A stretch of DNA of 64,000 nucleotides from JACDBZ01 sp036262075 (GCA_036262075.1 DATAJO010000025.1:1-64000), one strand, 5' to 3'; positions 9,384 through 18,217 are shown, counted from the first letter of the stretch. The notes: a model not told the origin generated them from the letters alone. Translations and numbers: made by a program.

Positions 9384-9601
9384 CGTGTGAGTCTCCTTGT
9401 CAGTGCGCCACGCTGGAGCGGCCTGCCGCGGCGCCCTCCGCATCCGGAGCCGGGCCGGTGGGCCTGAGCGCCGATTCTACCGCCGTCGGAACGGACGTCG
9501 CGTCGCGCGGACGGAGGTGCCAGCACACCGATACCGCGGGTGGATCTCTCATCGCGTACGAATCCGCGAGGATCGGGCCGTGTGCTCGCAGGAATCCGGG
9601 G

Positions 9602-10165
9602 TCAGCGCCGGACGGGGCGGAAGCCTCCATCGGCGGCGCGGGCGGCGACGAACAGGAGGTCGGCGAGCCGGTTCAGGTAGGGCACGACCTGCGAGTCCGG
9701 CAGCTCACCGGCACGCGCCAGGCCGACGCATCGGCGCTCGGCACGGCGGACGGTCGTGCGCGCCAGGTCGAGGGCGGCGCCGGTCGGCGTCTCGCCCGGG
9801 AGGACGAACTCCTTCGGCTGCTCGACGAGCTGCTCGAGCTCGTCGATCTCGCGCTCGAGCGCGGCGACCATGTCGGCGGTGACGCGGGAGACGCCATCGG
9901 TGAGCCGATGCCGGCGGTCGGCGTGGGTCGCGAGCTCGGCGCCGACGACGAAGAGCTCGCGCTGGAGCCGGATGACGAGCTCGGCGAGCCGGGCCTCGAT
10001 CCGGTCCGTGGCTTCGCCGATCGAGGCGCGAGCAAGGCCGAGCGCCGAGATGGCCTCGTCGGTCGTGCCGTAGGCGTCGGTGCGCAGGTCAGCCTTGCTG
10101 ATCCGGTCGCCGCCGAACAGGAGGCCGGTGGTTCCGTCGTCGCCCTTGCGGGTATAGATGCGCAT
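9602..10165 (-). CDS. PduO-type cob(I)alamin adenosyltransferase
   Basis: A 187-residue ATP:corrinoid adenosyltransferase of the PduO family, which transfers the adenosyl group of ATP to cob(I)alamin to make coenzyme B12. The N-terminal ATP-binding motif TRKGDDGTTGL and the conserved RRAER block near residue 140 are present, and length is normal. In Limnocylindria-like or actinobacterial genomes the usual clients are methylmalonyl-CoA mutase and ribonucleotide reductase; neither lies in this window. It appears single, with a purine-rich GGGGGG stretch before the ATG. Confidence 0.95.
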   Translation of the reverse strand: MRIYTRKGDDGTTGLLFGGDRISKADLRTDAYGTTDEAISALGLARASIGEATDRIEARLAELVIRLQRELFVVGAELATHADRRHRLTDGVSRVTADMVAALEREIDELEQLVEQPKEFVLPGETPTGAALDLARTTVRRAERRCVGLARAGELPDSQVVPYLNRLADLLFVAARAADGGFRPVRR

Positions 10166-10244
10166 CGGCCCCCCGAGTGTGACAGTACCGCCGAGCGCAC
10201 GCACCCGCGGTTGCGCCGGCGTTCCACCGGCGGTTGGGCACGGG

Positions 10245-10535
10245 CTAGAAGAGGCCGGGCGGCGGCTCCCAGCGCTCGGCGAGGAGCGTGACCTTGACCG
10301 GCGGCCCGACGACCTCCTCGGCCTTCGTCTTCACGGTCTGGATGAGCTCCCCCGCCCAGGGGCAGAACGGCGTGGTCAGGACCATCTTGATCTCGGTCGG
10401 AGCTCCCTCCGACCCGATCTCGACGGCCTTGATGAGGTCGAGGTCGACGATGCTCATCCCGATCTCCGGATCGTGGATGTCGTACAGCGCCGTCATCACC
10501 TCGTCGACCTTGCCGAGGTTCTGGTCGATCGTCAT
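10245..10535 (-). CDS. DUF59/MIP18 family Fe-S assembly-type protein
   Basis: A 96-residue single-domain protein of the DUF59 (MIP18, PaaD/SufT) family. It has the hallmark ALYDIHDPEIG near residue 17 and the conserved Cys in TPFCPW near residue 58. Members assist iron-sulfur cluster insertion or act as scaffold-like partners of SUF systems. No suf genes are in the window. It has its own leaderless promoter, so it is probably transcribed alone. Confidence 0.9.
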   Translation of the reverse strand: MTIDQNLGKVDEVMTALYDIHDPEIGMSIVDLDLIKAVEIGSEGAPTEIKMVLTTPFCPWAGELIQTVKTKAEEVVGPPVKVTLLAERWEPPPGLF

Positions 10536-10541
10536 GCGTCA

Positions 10542-10547
10542 AGGATA
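10542..10547 (-). promoter_or_regulatory. leaderless -10 for the DUF59 gene
   Basis: TATCCT on the minus strand exactly 6 nt before the ATG. Confidence 0.6.
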
Positions 10548-10633
10548 CGCCAGCGGCGCCGATCGCACGTCGGCCGCACCCCCGGACGCGGACGGACGCG
10601 CCCGGAGACGGGCGGACGGGCCGGAGGCGACTT

Positions 10634-11359
10634 CTAGAGCAGGCTCTCGTCGAACTTCGGATGCGGCTGCGGGACGATCGGGCGGACGCGGTGATAGCCC
10701 TCGTACACCGTGTCGCCGTTGGCGATGGCCGCGCGCAGCGCGGCGATCTCCTCGGCGGTGTCGGTCTGCGAGGCGTGGGCCTCGAGCGCGGCGAGCTTCA
10801 CGTCGAGCACCGGGGTGATGTCGATCCGGTGCGTCGCCACCTGCTCCTCCGGCGAGAGGTCGTAGCGGGTCCGGGTCGGGTCGAAGATCGGTGAGATCAC
10901 GTACACCGAGTTCGGCGCGATGCCCGATTCCGCGAGGCGCTCGACCGCCCAGCGCGTGGCGCTGCCCACGGCGATGTGGTCGGGATGGCCGGTCACGCCG
11001 TGCGGCCCGAAGGTGATGACCGCCGTCGGCCGATGCTCCTCGAGCCAGGCCGCGATCTCGTCGACGAGCGCGTCGAACGGCTGGTCCGCGACCCCGCCGT
11101 CCGGGAAGCCGCCGAGGATGGTGACCTCGTCGAGGCCGATGATGCGGGCCGCGGCGATGAGCTCCGCTTCCCGCGTGCCCCCGAAGTCCGGATCCGGAAC
11201 GCCGTCCGGCGTGCCGGCCTCGCCGCGGGTGGCGACGAGCAGCCGCGTCGTCTCGCCCGCGCGATGGGCGAGCGCGAGCGCGCCCGCACAGCCGAAGCTC
11301 TCGTCGTCGGGATGCGCGAGGACGGCTGCGAGGCCGCCCGGCTTGATCTGCTGGGTCAC
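10634..11359 (-). CDS. PIG-L/LmbE-family deacetylase
   Basis: A 241-residue zinc-dependent N-acetylglucosamine-conjugate deacetylase. The metal-site motifs AHPDDE (residues 15-20) and GHPDH (near 130) are intact. The family includes MshB/BshB of low-molecular-weight thiol synthesis and lincomycin LmbE. A thiol-biosynthesis role is possible, but no glycosyltransferase or ligase partner is nearby. The GTG start overlaps the upstream gene's stop (GTGA), so the two form an operon. Confidence 0.9.
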   Translation of the reverse strand: MTQQIKPGGLAAVLAHPDDESFGCAGALALAHRAGETTRLLVATRGEAGTPDGVPDPDFGGTREAELIAAARIIGLDEVTILGGFPDGGVADQPFDALVDEIAAWLEEHRPTAVITFGPHGVTGHPDHIAVGSATRWAVERLAESGIAPNSVYVISPIFDPTRTRYDLSPEEQVATHRIDITPVLDVKLAALEAHASQTDTAEEIAALRAAIANGDTVYEGYHRVRPIVPQPHPKFDESLL

Positions 11360-11763
11360 CGGCCCTCCTGGTCACGTGTCGCTCTGGCGTCGGGGTCCCG
11401 GGGATCGCGAGGATCGTCCGGGCCGTCGCTGAGCCGGGGCGATCCCTGGCGCTCGACGGCCGCCCTCATCGTACGCAGGACGGCGAGCTTCGCGCTGGCG
11501 ACCTCGGCGATGAAGCGGCGGATGCCGGCCTCGTCGAGCGGCGATCCGGGCGGCGCACTGTCCCGCCCGACGTTCAGCCAGGCGAGGTGGTAGCGGTCCA
11601 TCCGGCCCCACACCTGCTCGAGCAGGCGATCGGACTCGAGCAGCCAGGCGCGGAACGCATCCCAGGCCGGCTGCGCGACGATCCCCTCCCCGTCGGCGAT
11701 GAGCCGATCCGTCGCCGCGAGGAACGCGGCGCGCGACATCACGGCTGGCGGACGCTCGTTCAC
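11356..11763 (-). CDS. hypothetical protein
   Basis: A 135-residue soluble protein I do not recognise. It is predicted largely helical, with a central WGRMDRYHLAWLN stretch and a charged Asp/Arg/Pro-rich tail. The GTG start is supported by a TATACT hexamer 9 nt upstream; codons further upstream would overlap the divergent GGDEF gene region. It is co-transcribed with the PIG-L gene through a 4-nt overlap. Confidence 0.65.
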   Translation of the reverse strand: MNERPPAVMSRAAFLAATDRLIADGEGIVAQPAWDAFRAWLLESDRLLEQVWGRMDRYHLAWLNVGRDSAPPGSPLDEAGIRRFIAEVASAKLAVLRTMRAAVERQGSPRLSDGPDDPRDPRDPDARATRDQEGR

Positions 11764-11772
11764 GGCGAGCCG

Positions 11773-11778
11773 AGTATA
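11773..11778 (-). promoter_or_regulatory. leaderless -10, near consensus
   Basis: TATACT on the minus strand, 9 nt before the GTG of the hypothetical gene and divergent from the GGDEF gene. Confidence 0.6.
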
Positions 11779-11840
11779 GGGTCGGCGGCGGGCTCGTTCG
11801 TACCATTGAGCCGACCCACGCCGGACCGGAGACTCGACGA

Positions 11841-13487
11841 ATGCCACGTCCCGGCCGTGCGGCGCTCGTGAGCGCCGCGACGGCGCTGCTGCTCGCGACG
11901 ATCGCCGCCGGCCTCCTGGCCGCCATCCGGCTCCTCCCGCCGATCGACCTCGACGCGTCCGACGCCGCCTGGGTCCTTCCCGCGCTCGGCTGGCTCCTCG
12001 CCATCGCCGCCGCCGGCGCGAGCCTCGCCGGGATCGTCGCCGGCCTCCGAACCGGGGACGTGGCCGCAATCCTCGCCGCCGGGTCGGCGGCCGCCCTCGC
12101 CGGCGCGGCCGTGCTCCTCGGCCTCGGCGCGCCATCGGTCAGCCTGCCGATCCTCGGCGCGTCCGCCATGTCACTCGGGGCGGCGCTGGCGGACCGGACC
12201 GGCACGCCGCCGATCGACGGCAGCGGCCGCCGGCTCGTGGTGGTCGGCACGACCCTGGCCCTCGCCGAGCTGTTCACGGCCGGCGACCTCGTCCTCGAGG
12301 CGGGCGCGCTGCCGCTGATCGTCGCGGTCGGCCTCGGCGTCATCGGCGCCGTCGTGGCGGTCGGCCGGCCGCTGATGGCGGAGATCGCCGCCCTGGCCGT
12401 CGGCGCGGCGGCGCTCGGGATCGCCCGCGAGGGCGGCCTCGAGGTGCCGATCGGCGTTGGGGCGCTGGCGGCATCGGCGGCCCTCGCTGCCCGTCGCGCG
12501 ATCGCCGAGCCGGAGTCTGTCGTCGGGACCGACAACGACGAGCGGCTTCCGGACCTCGCCGCCCGCCTGGCCGATGCGGTCCTGCGCTTCGACGGGCGGC
12601 TGCGGCTCGCCGACTGGAACGCGACGGCGGGCACGCTCCTCAGCCTCGACGAGACGTCACGCGGGACGCGGATGGAGGACCTCCTCGGCGTCCCGATCAC
12701 CGGCCTGCCGGCGCACGACCGGCTCGACACTGTCGAGCGCGGCGTCGGCGGCCTCGACATCACGATGCATCGATCCGGCGCCGGGGTGACCGCCATCATC
12801 CGCGACCCGGGCCGCGCGCCCGAGAGCGAGCGGCTGAGCCGCGAGCTGCGCGGCACGATCGAGGAGCTCATGCAGTCGCGTCGCACGATCGAGCTCCAGC
12901 GCGCCGAGATCGAGCGCGGCGCGACGGTCGACCAGCTCACCGGCCTCCCCTCGCGGACCGCCATCCTCGACCGGCTGCGGACCGAGGTGGCCGAGGCGAA
13001 CCGCTACCGGCACCCGGTGGCGGTCGTGCTCCTCGACGTCGACGCCTTCGCCGAGCTCAACCGCGCGCTGGGCACGTCGGCCGGCGACGCGGTGCTGGCC
13101 GAGGTCGCCCTCCGGCTCCGCCTCCGGGTGCGGACGGCCGATGCCCTCGGGCGCCTGGCCGCCGACTGCTTCCTCGCCATCCTGCCGCACACCGACGAGG
13201 CGGGCGCGACGACGTTCACCGAGGCCCTCCGCCATCGGCTCGCCGGTCGGGAGATCGTCGTCGGCCGTGCCCCGGTCGCCGTGACGGTGAGTGCGGGCGT
13301 CGCCGTCATGCGGGCCGGCGAGACGGCGGACGTCGACGCGCTGCTGGCCCGCGCCGAGGAGGCGCTCGAGGGCGCGAAGGCGGCGGGCGGCAACCGCGTC
13401 GGGGTCGACCGGATGCGGCGCCTGGCGCCGCGCGGCGACGACGTTGCGGAGGCCGAGCCCGCCCGGGAGAACGACGGCACCGTATGA
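11841..13487 (+). CDS. membrane protein with degenerate GGDEF domain
   Basis: A 548-residue protein: about seven hydrophobic segments in residues 5-225, a PAS-like region (about 235-325), a short coiled segment, and a C-terminal GGDEF-family domain (about 360-525) opening with DQLTGLPSR. The active-site loop reads GRLAADCF (A440-A441-D442-C443-F444) instead of GG(D/E)EF, so diguanylate cyclase activity is probably lost. It may instead bind GTP or c-di-GMP, or act only as a sensor. A GGAG-like site precedes the ATG. Confidence 0.85.
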   Translation: MPRPGRAALVSAATALLLATIAAGLLAAIRLLPPIDLDASDAAWVLPALGWLLAIAAAGASLAGIVAGLRTGDVAAILAAGSAAALAGAAVLLGLGAPSVSLPILGASAMSLGAALADRTGTPPIDGSGRRLVVVGTTLALAELFTAGDLVLEAGALPLIVAVGLGVIGAVVAVGRPLMAEIAALAVGAAALGIAREGGLEVPIGVGALAASAALAARRAIAEPESVVGTDNDERLPDLAARLADAVLRFDGRLRLADWNATAGTLLSLDETSRGTRMEDLLGVPITGLPAHDRLDTVERGVGGLDITMHRSGAGVTAIIRDPGRAPESERLSRELRGTIEELMQSRRTIELQRAEIERGATVDQLTGLPSRTAILDRLRTEVAEANRYRHPVAVVLLDVDAFAELNRALGTSAGDAVLAEVALRLRLRVRTADALGRLAADCFLAILPHTDEAGATTFTEALRHRLAGREIVVGRAPVAVTVSAGVAVMRAGETADVDALLARAEEALEGAKAAGGNRVGVDRMRRLAPRGDDVAEAEPARENDGTV

Positions 13488-13580
13488 CACGCGCCGCCGG
13501 CGCGAGGCTGCCGGCGGGCGCATCGGCTCCTGGATCTGCGCTCGTTTCGGCGGCTGTCAGCGGGAACGGGGCGTCCGGGA

Positions 13581-13627
13581 GTTATCCACCGATGTCATAC
13601 AATGTGTGGGTAAGTCTCGGGGATAAC
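13581..13627 (+). promoter_or_regulatory. thyX promoter region with DnaA-box-like sites
   Basis: Three near matches to the DnaA box TTATCCACA lie within 47 bp: TTATCCACC (13582-13590, plus), TTACCCACA (13605-13613, minus) and TTATCCCCG (13618-13626, minus). A TACAAT hexamer (13598-13603) sits between them. The outer GTTATCC/GGATAAC arms form an inverted repeat. No good -35 is visible, as expected for a regulated promoter. Confidence 0.5.
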
Positions 13628-13669
13628 CCTATAGCCCGGCCAGCCGCGGGCTGGCATCGTGAGGTCCCC

Positions 13670-14611
13670 ATGCCGCCCACCTCTGCCGCACTGTCGGCCC
13701 GGCTCATCTTCCCGACGAAGGAGATCGTCGAGGAGTACTACCTGCCGATCATCTACACCGCCTGCCGGACGTGCTACTCGGAGCAGGTGCCGGACCAGAT
13801 CTGGGACAGGGCGGTGTCGCGACAGGTGGCCGACGAGAAGCAGCAGAACCTCGTCCGCAAGGTCATGGAGTCTGGCCATGGCAGCACGATCGAGCACGTG
13901 AACTTCACGTTCGCGATCAGCGGCGTGACGCGGACGCTGTCGCACCAGCTCGTGCGGCATCGGGCCGGGACGGCATTCGACCAGCAGTCGCAGCGCTACG
14001 TGAGCTTCAAGCGGCGCGACAACTTCACGATTCCCGACTCGATCACCAAGGGCGACCTGCCCGACGACCTCGCCGGCCGCTTCCAGCGCGCGATCGACGA
14101 CAACCTCGATCTCTACGGCCAGCTGCTCCAGGCCGAGGTACCTGCCGAGGACGCCCGGTTCATCTTCCCGAACGCGATGCAGACGAACCTCATCATGACG
14201 GTGAACCTGCGTCAGCTCATCCACATGTCCGGGCTACGGCTGTGCACCATGGCGCAGTGGGAGATCCGGCAGCTGTTCAAGCAGATCCGCCATGAGATCT
14301 TCCGCGTCTCGCCGTTCTTCGGGAGCTTCCTGGCGCCGAAGTGCGTGCCGCTCGGCTACTGCGACGAGATGGGCAACCGCGACGAGCACTGCCGCATCCG
14401 GCCGCATCGCGACACGGTGATGGCGGTGTGGGAGGCCTATCGGAGCGGCGTCCTGGCCGAGACCGATGGACCGGTGGTTCCCGAGACGAGCCCCTTCCGG
14501 CCGAAGCCGCGCCGCGTGCCGCTGCCCGTCAGCGAGGGCGAGGTGCGGCCGGCCACGGGCGAGCCGGTCGGCGCACAGCTCGGTCAGGCCGGGGACAGCG
14601 ACCGAGTCTGA
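13670..14611 (+). CDS. thyX: FAD-dependent thymidylate synthase
   Basis: ThyX makes dTMP from dUMP using methylene-tetrahydrofolate, FAD and NADPH, without the dihydrofolate product of ThyA. The protein is 313 residues, with an extended Pro/Arg-rich tail. The signature begins QLVRHR and ends SQRYVSF; eight residues separate RHR from the Ser rather than the usual seven of RHRx7S. The ATG chosen opens the conserved N-terminus and has GAGG about 6 nt upstream; an upstream in-frame extension would cover the promoter. The following trkH gene starts about 50 bp later. Confidence 0.95.
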   Translation: MPPTSAALSARLIFPTKEIVEEYYLPIIYTACRTCYSEQVPDQIWDRAVSRQVADEKQQNLVRKVMESGHGSTIEHVNFTFAISGVTRTLSHQLVRHRAGTAFDQQSQRYVSFKRRDNFTIPDSITKGDLPDDLAGRFQRAIDDNLDLYGQLLQAEVPAEDARFIFPNAMQTNLIMTVNLRQLIHMSGLRLCTMAQWEIRQLFKQIRHEIFRVSPFFGSFLAPKCVPLGYCDEMGNRDEHCRIRPHRDTVMAVWEAYRSGVLAETDGPVVPETSPFRPKPRRVPLPVSEGEVRPATGEPVGAQLGQAGDSDRV

Positions 14612-14663
14612 CCAGGCGACCCGCTACCCTCATGCCCGTGCATGAGCTGGCCGGCGGGAGCCG

Positions 14664-16097
14664 ATGACGCACGAGGGCAGCAGGCCCGGGGATCGGCGCG
14701 TCCGCGTCGAGCGACGGCAGCCGCAGGAGTTCACGATCAAGCCGCCGAAGCGGCTGCGGCGAGCGCCGGCGCCCGCGCTCTCGCTGCTCCTCCTGTTCGC
14801 GTTCCTCATCGCGGTCGGGACCGTCCTCCTCATGCTGCCGATGGCGACGGCGAGCGGTGAGCCGACCCGGTTCCTCGACGCTCTGTTCACGGCCACGAGC
14901 GCCGCGTGCGTCACCGGCCTCGTCGTGTTCGACACGGCAACGTACTGGAGCCCGTTCGGGCAGGCCGTCATCCTGCTCCTCATCCAGGCCGGCGGCTTCG
15001 GGATCATGGCCGGCTCGACGCTCCTGCTGTTCGTGTTCGCCGGCCGCCGGACGACGCTCCGCGAGCGAGTCGTCGTGCAGGAGTCGCTGGGCGGGATCAA
15101 CCTCGGCAGCGTCACGACGCTCCTCAAGCGAATCGCGATCTTCACGATCGCCTGCGAGCTCGTCGGCGCGGTCATCCTGTCGTTCGCGTTCGTATCGGGA
15201 CCCGAGGCCGGGCCGCCCGGCGATCCGCAGGGCGTGTGGTGGGGCATCTTCCACTCGGTGTCGGCCTTCAACAACGCCGGCTTCGACCTGACCGGCGGCT
15301 TCCGGTCGCTCATCCCGTTCCGCGACGACTGGGTCGTGCTCGGCAGCCACGCCGTCCTGCTGACCCTCGGCGGACTGGGGTTCGCGATCGTGGGTGACGC
15401 CGTCGTGCGCCGGAAGTGGGCGCGGATGGCCCTCGAGACGAAGCTCGTCCTGTCGCTGACCGGGGTCCTGCTAATGGCCGGCGCGCTCGTCATCGGGCTG
15501 ACCGAATGGGCGAACCCGCGGACCCTCGGGGCGCTGCCCGAGTCCCAGCGCTTCCTCAACGCGTTCTTCGAGTCGGCCACGCTGCGAACCGCGGGCTTCA
15601 CGGCCCTCGACACCGGCGCACTGCTCGACACGACGCTGTTCACCGTCATGGCGCTGATGTTCATCGGCGGCGCGTCCGGCTCGACCGCCGGCGGCATCAA
15701 GGTCAACACGCTCGGCGTGCTGCTCGTCGCCGTGGCCTCGACCGTCCGCGGACAGCCGTCGGCGACCGCGTTCGGGCGGCGCATCCAGCACGCGATCGTC
15801 TACCGGTCGATCGCCGTCGTCCTGCTGGCGGCGATCTTCGTCTTCGTCGTCGGCGTCGGGCTGACGGTGACGACCGATGCGGCATTCGTGCAGACCCTGT
15901 TCGAGTCGATCTCCGCCTTCGGCACCGTCGGCGCGAGCACCGGCATGACGCGGGAAACGAGCGACGTCGCGCGGCTCATCACGACCATGGCGATGTTCGC
16001 CGGCCGCCTCGGCCCGCTCACCCTCGTCCTCGCCCTCGCGGCTCGCGCGCGACCGGTCTCGTTCCGGCCGGCGGTCGAGAGCGTCCGCATCGGCTAG
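14664..16097 (+). CDS. trkH: TrkH/KtrB-type potassium channel subunit
   Basis: A 477-residue integral membrane K+ (or Na+-coupled K+) uptake subunit. Four P-loop repeats are visible: TSAACVTGLV near residue 80, FNNAGFDLTG near 205, TLRTAGFTAL near 310 and SAFGTVGAST near 425, each with the filter Gly or its replacement. The cytoplasmic N-terminus is basic. A TACCCT hexamer lies about 35 nt upstream and a GGGAG before the ATG. The regulator gene follows within 32 nt, so they form a KtrAB-like pair. Confidence 0.95.
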   Translation: MTHEGSRPGDRRVRVERRQPQEFTIKPPKRLRRAPAPALSLLLLFAFLIAVGTVLLMLPMATASGEPTRFLDALFTATSAACVTGLVVFDTATYWSPFGQAVILLLIQAGGFGIMAGSTLLLFVFAGRRTTLRERVVVQESLGGINLGSVTTLLKRIAIFTIACELVGAVILSFAFVSGPEAGPPGDPQGVWWGIFHSVSAFNNAGFDLTGGFRSLIPFRDDWVVLGSHAVLLTLGGLGFAIVGDAVVRRKWARMALETKLVLSLTGVLLMAGALVIGLTEWANPRTLGALPESQRFLNAFFESATLRTAGFTALDTGALLDTTLFTVMALMFIGGASGSTAGGIKVNTLGVLLVAVASTVRGQPSATAFGRRIQHAIVYRSIAVVLLAAIFVFVVGVGLTVTTDAAFVQTLFESISAFGTVGASTGMTRETSDVARLITTMAMFAGRLGPLTLVLALAARARPVSFRPAVESVRIG

Positions 16098-16100
16098 GCT
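16095..16100 (+). promoter_or_regulatory. internal promoter for trkA
   Basis: TAGGCT preceded by GCATCGGC overlaps the trkH stop codon. With the ATG 28 nt downstream and AGGGAG between, trkA can be expressed separately with a short leader. Confidence 0.55.
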
Positions 16101-16128
16101 CACCGTTCAGCCAACCAGGGAGCGTCAG

Positions 16129-16779
16129 ATGGCGTCGCAGCAGGTCATGGTCATCGGGCTCGGGCGGTTCGGGACCGCGCTGGCGCGCGAGCTCGAGCGG
16201 CTCGGTCACGAGGTGCTCGCCGTCGACCGCAACGAGCAGCGGGTGAACGAGATCGCGCCCGACGTCACCCACGCGCTCCAGCTCGACGCCGCCGACGAGG
16301 ACGCCCTGCGCGCGGCGGGTGCCGCCGAGTTCGGCACGGCGGTGGTGGCCATCAGCGGCGACGCCGAGCCCTCGATCTTCGCCGTCATGGTGCTCAAGCG
16401 CCTCGGCGTGGGGAACGTCATCGCCAAGGCCGGCAGCCAGCTCCACGGCGAGATCCTCGCCCGCGTCGGCGCCGACCGCGTCGTGTTCCCCGAGCGCGAG
16501 ACCGGCCTGCGGCTGGCGCACTCGTTCAACGTGCCGAACGTCATCGACTACCTCGACGTGGCGCCGAGCTTCGGGATCGAGAAGATCCGGCCGCCGCGCT
16601 CGTTCGTCGGCAGGACGCTCGGCGAGCTCGACCTCAAGGGCCGGTTGGGCCTCACCCCCGTCGCGCTGCGCCGCGGGAAGCAGGTCTTCGTCAACCCGGC
16701 CCGCGACGAGCGAATCGCGGAGGGCGACGAGCTCATCCTCATCGGCCGCGACGACAAGCTCGAGCACCTCCGCGGCTGA
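16129..16779 (+). CDS. trkA: TrkA/KtrA-type potassium uptake regulatory subunit
   Basis: A 216-residue cytoplasmic RCK protein that gates the TrkH/KtrB pore in response to nucleotides. The N-terminal Rossmann RCK_N domain begins VIGLGRFGTALA (residues 8-19) with the acidic VDRNE at the end of the second strand. An RCK_C domain covers about 140-216. It directly follows trkH. Confidence 0.96.
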   Translation: MASQQVMVIGLGRFGTALARELERLGHEVLAVDRNEQRVNEIAPDVTHALQLDAADEDALRAAGAAEFGTAVVAISGDAEPSIFAVMVLKRLGVGNVIAKAGSQLHGEILARVGADRVVFPERETGLRLAHSFNVPNVIDYLDVAPSFGIEKIRPPRSFVGRTLGELDLKGRLGLTPVALRRGKQVFVNPARDERIAEGDELILIGRDDKLEHLRG

Positions 16780-16818
16780 ACCGCATCGGGGGCGCCGAAG
16801 CGGCCGAGCCGCGCCGAT

Positions 16819-17262
16819 CTAGAAGTCGCGCGAGATCCCGTCGCCGAGCGAGAAGTCGCGCAGCTCGGCCTCGCAGGCCTCGGCCAGGCGCTTCGCCTCG
16901 GCCACGAGGAACGCGTTCATCTTCTGCGAGTCGACGACGAGGAGCGTGTGGCCGCGCTCGTTGCGATCGAGCACGATGCGGTCGTCACCGTGGAAGCTGA
17001 TCCCCCAGTTGGCCTGGAGCTGGACGAGCTCGGCGAGGACGACCTTCTCGCCGAACGACCAGTCGAGGAACTCGGCGTTGAGCGCCGTCACGACGTCCCG
17101 CAGCTGATGCGTCTCGTTCCGCCGCAGGCGCGAGACGAAATGGACGATCCGCAGCGCGGCGAACGGGTCGCCGGCCCGCGCGATCTGCGGCGGGACGAGG
17201 TCGGGAGCCGGCATCCCGTCGGGAGCCGGCCCGACCATCGAGCGCGTCGGGGAGTCGGTCAA
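16819..17262 (-). CDS. hypothetical protein downstream of rhodanese
   Basis: About 139-147 residues, soluble, mixed alpha/beta, with a conserved-looking central part (HFVSRLRRNETHQLRDV, then a FLDWSFGEK stretch). I do not recognise the family. A TTG start overlapping the rhodanese stop (TTGA) gives the longest form; an ATG at 17238 is the alternative. The tight overlap implies co-transcription with the sulfurtransferase and possibly a shared sulfur role. Confidence 0.65.
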   Translation of the reverse strand: MTDSPTRSMVGPAPDGMPAPDLVPPQIARAGDPFAALRIVHFVSRLRRNETHQLRDVVTALNAEFLDWSFGEKVVLAELVQLQANWGISFHGDDRIVLDRNERGHTLLVVDSQKMNAFLVAEAKRLAEACEAELRDFSLGDGISRDF

Positions 17263-18131
17263 TTCGCCGACCCGTCTCCGGTCTCGATCGGGGCGCCGAC
17301 GAGCGAGCCGTACTCGGTCCACGAGCCGTCGTAGTTGCGGACGTTGTCGTAGCCGAGCAGCTCGTGGAGCACGAACCAGGTGTGGCTCGACCGCTCGCCG
17401 ATGCGGCAGTAGGCCACGACCTCCTCGCTGCCGTCGACGCCCTGGCTGGCGTACAGCTCGCGCAGCTGGTCGACCGGCTTGAAGGTGCCGTCCTCGGCGA
17501 CCGCCTGCGACCACGGCACGTTGACGGCACCCGGCACGTGGCCACGGCGCTGCGCCGCCTCCTGCGGCAGGTGGGCCGGCGCCGACAGCTCGCCGCGATA
17601 CTCCTCCGGGGACCGGACGTCGACGAGGTGGCGCGCCGTGCCGATGCCGTCGAGCACCTGCTGGCGGTACGCGCGCAGCTCCTCGCGGGTCTGCGCCGGG
17701 ACGGTGATCGAGCCGGCCGGGTGGCTGGGCGCATCGGTCGTCAGCGGCAGGCCATCGGCCTCGACCTTGGCGCGGCCGCCGTCGAGCAGCCGGACGTTGT
17801 CGATCCCGTGGTAGCGCAGCTGCCAGTAGGCCCAGGCCGCGAACCAGTTGTTGTTGTCGCCGTACAGGACGATGCGCGTGTCGTCGTTCACGCCGGCGTC
17901 GCGCAGCAGCCGCTCGAGGTCGTCGCGGCTGACGAGGTCGCGCAGGAGGCGATCGGTGAGCTGCGTCTTCCAGTTGATGCCGACGGCGCCGGGAAGGTGG
18001 CCCGAGTCGTAGGCCGACGTGTCGACGTCGACCTCGAGGAACCGGACCGCCGGGTCGTCGAGGTGCGCGCGGGCCCACTCGGTGGTGACGAGCACGGCGT
18101 TCTGTCGGGTGGTTGGATCGGCAACGGACAT
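17259..18131 (-). CDS. thiosulfate/3-mercaptopyruvate sulfurtransferase (CysA2/SseA-like)
   Basis: A 290-residue two-domain rhodanese. The C-terminal active loop is CRIGERSSHTW, the form seen in mycobacterial CysA thiosulfate sulfurtransferases, with the persulfide-forming Cys. The N-terminal domain is catalytically silent, as usual. It should move sulfane sulfur from thiosulfate or mercaptopyruvate to a thiophilic acceptor in the cytoplasm. The ATG is chosen because AAGGAG lies about 12 nt upstream; an upstream in-frame reading would cross the operator at 18218-18240. It leads a two-gene unit. Confidence 0.92.
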   Translation of the reverse strand: MSVADPTTRQNAVLVTTEWARAHLDDPAVRFLEVDVDTSAYDSGHLPGAVGINWKTQLTDRLLRDLVSRDDLERLLRDAGVNDDTRIVLYGDNNNWFAAWAYWQLRYHGIDNVRLLDGGRAKVEADGLPLTTDAPSHPAGSITVPAQTREELRAYRQQVLDGIGTARHLVDVRSPEEYRGELSAPAHLPQEAAQRRGHVPGAVNVPWSQAVAEDGTFKPVDQLRELYASQGVDGSEEVVAYCRIGERSSHTWFVLHELLGYDNVRNYDGSWTEYGSLVGAPIETGDGSAN

Positions 18132-18217
18132 CGTGATGCGTCGGGCTCCTTTTCGAGCCGATGGTCGACGGGCGCGCGGACTGTTGCCGCGCGGGCGGGA
18201 GAAACGCTGGCCGGTGA

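Noticed and set aside
13484..13669. Upstream in-frame extension of thyX
   Set aside because: It would translate the promoter region and adds low-complexity residues absent from the conserved ThyX N-terminus.
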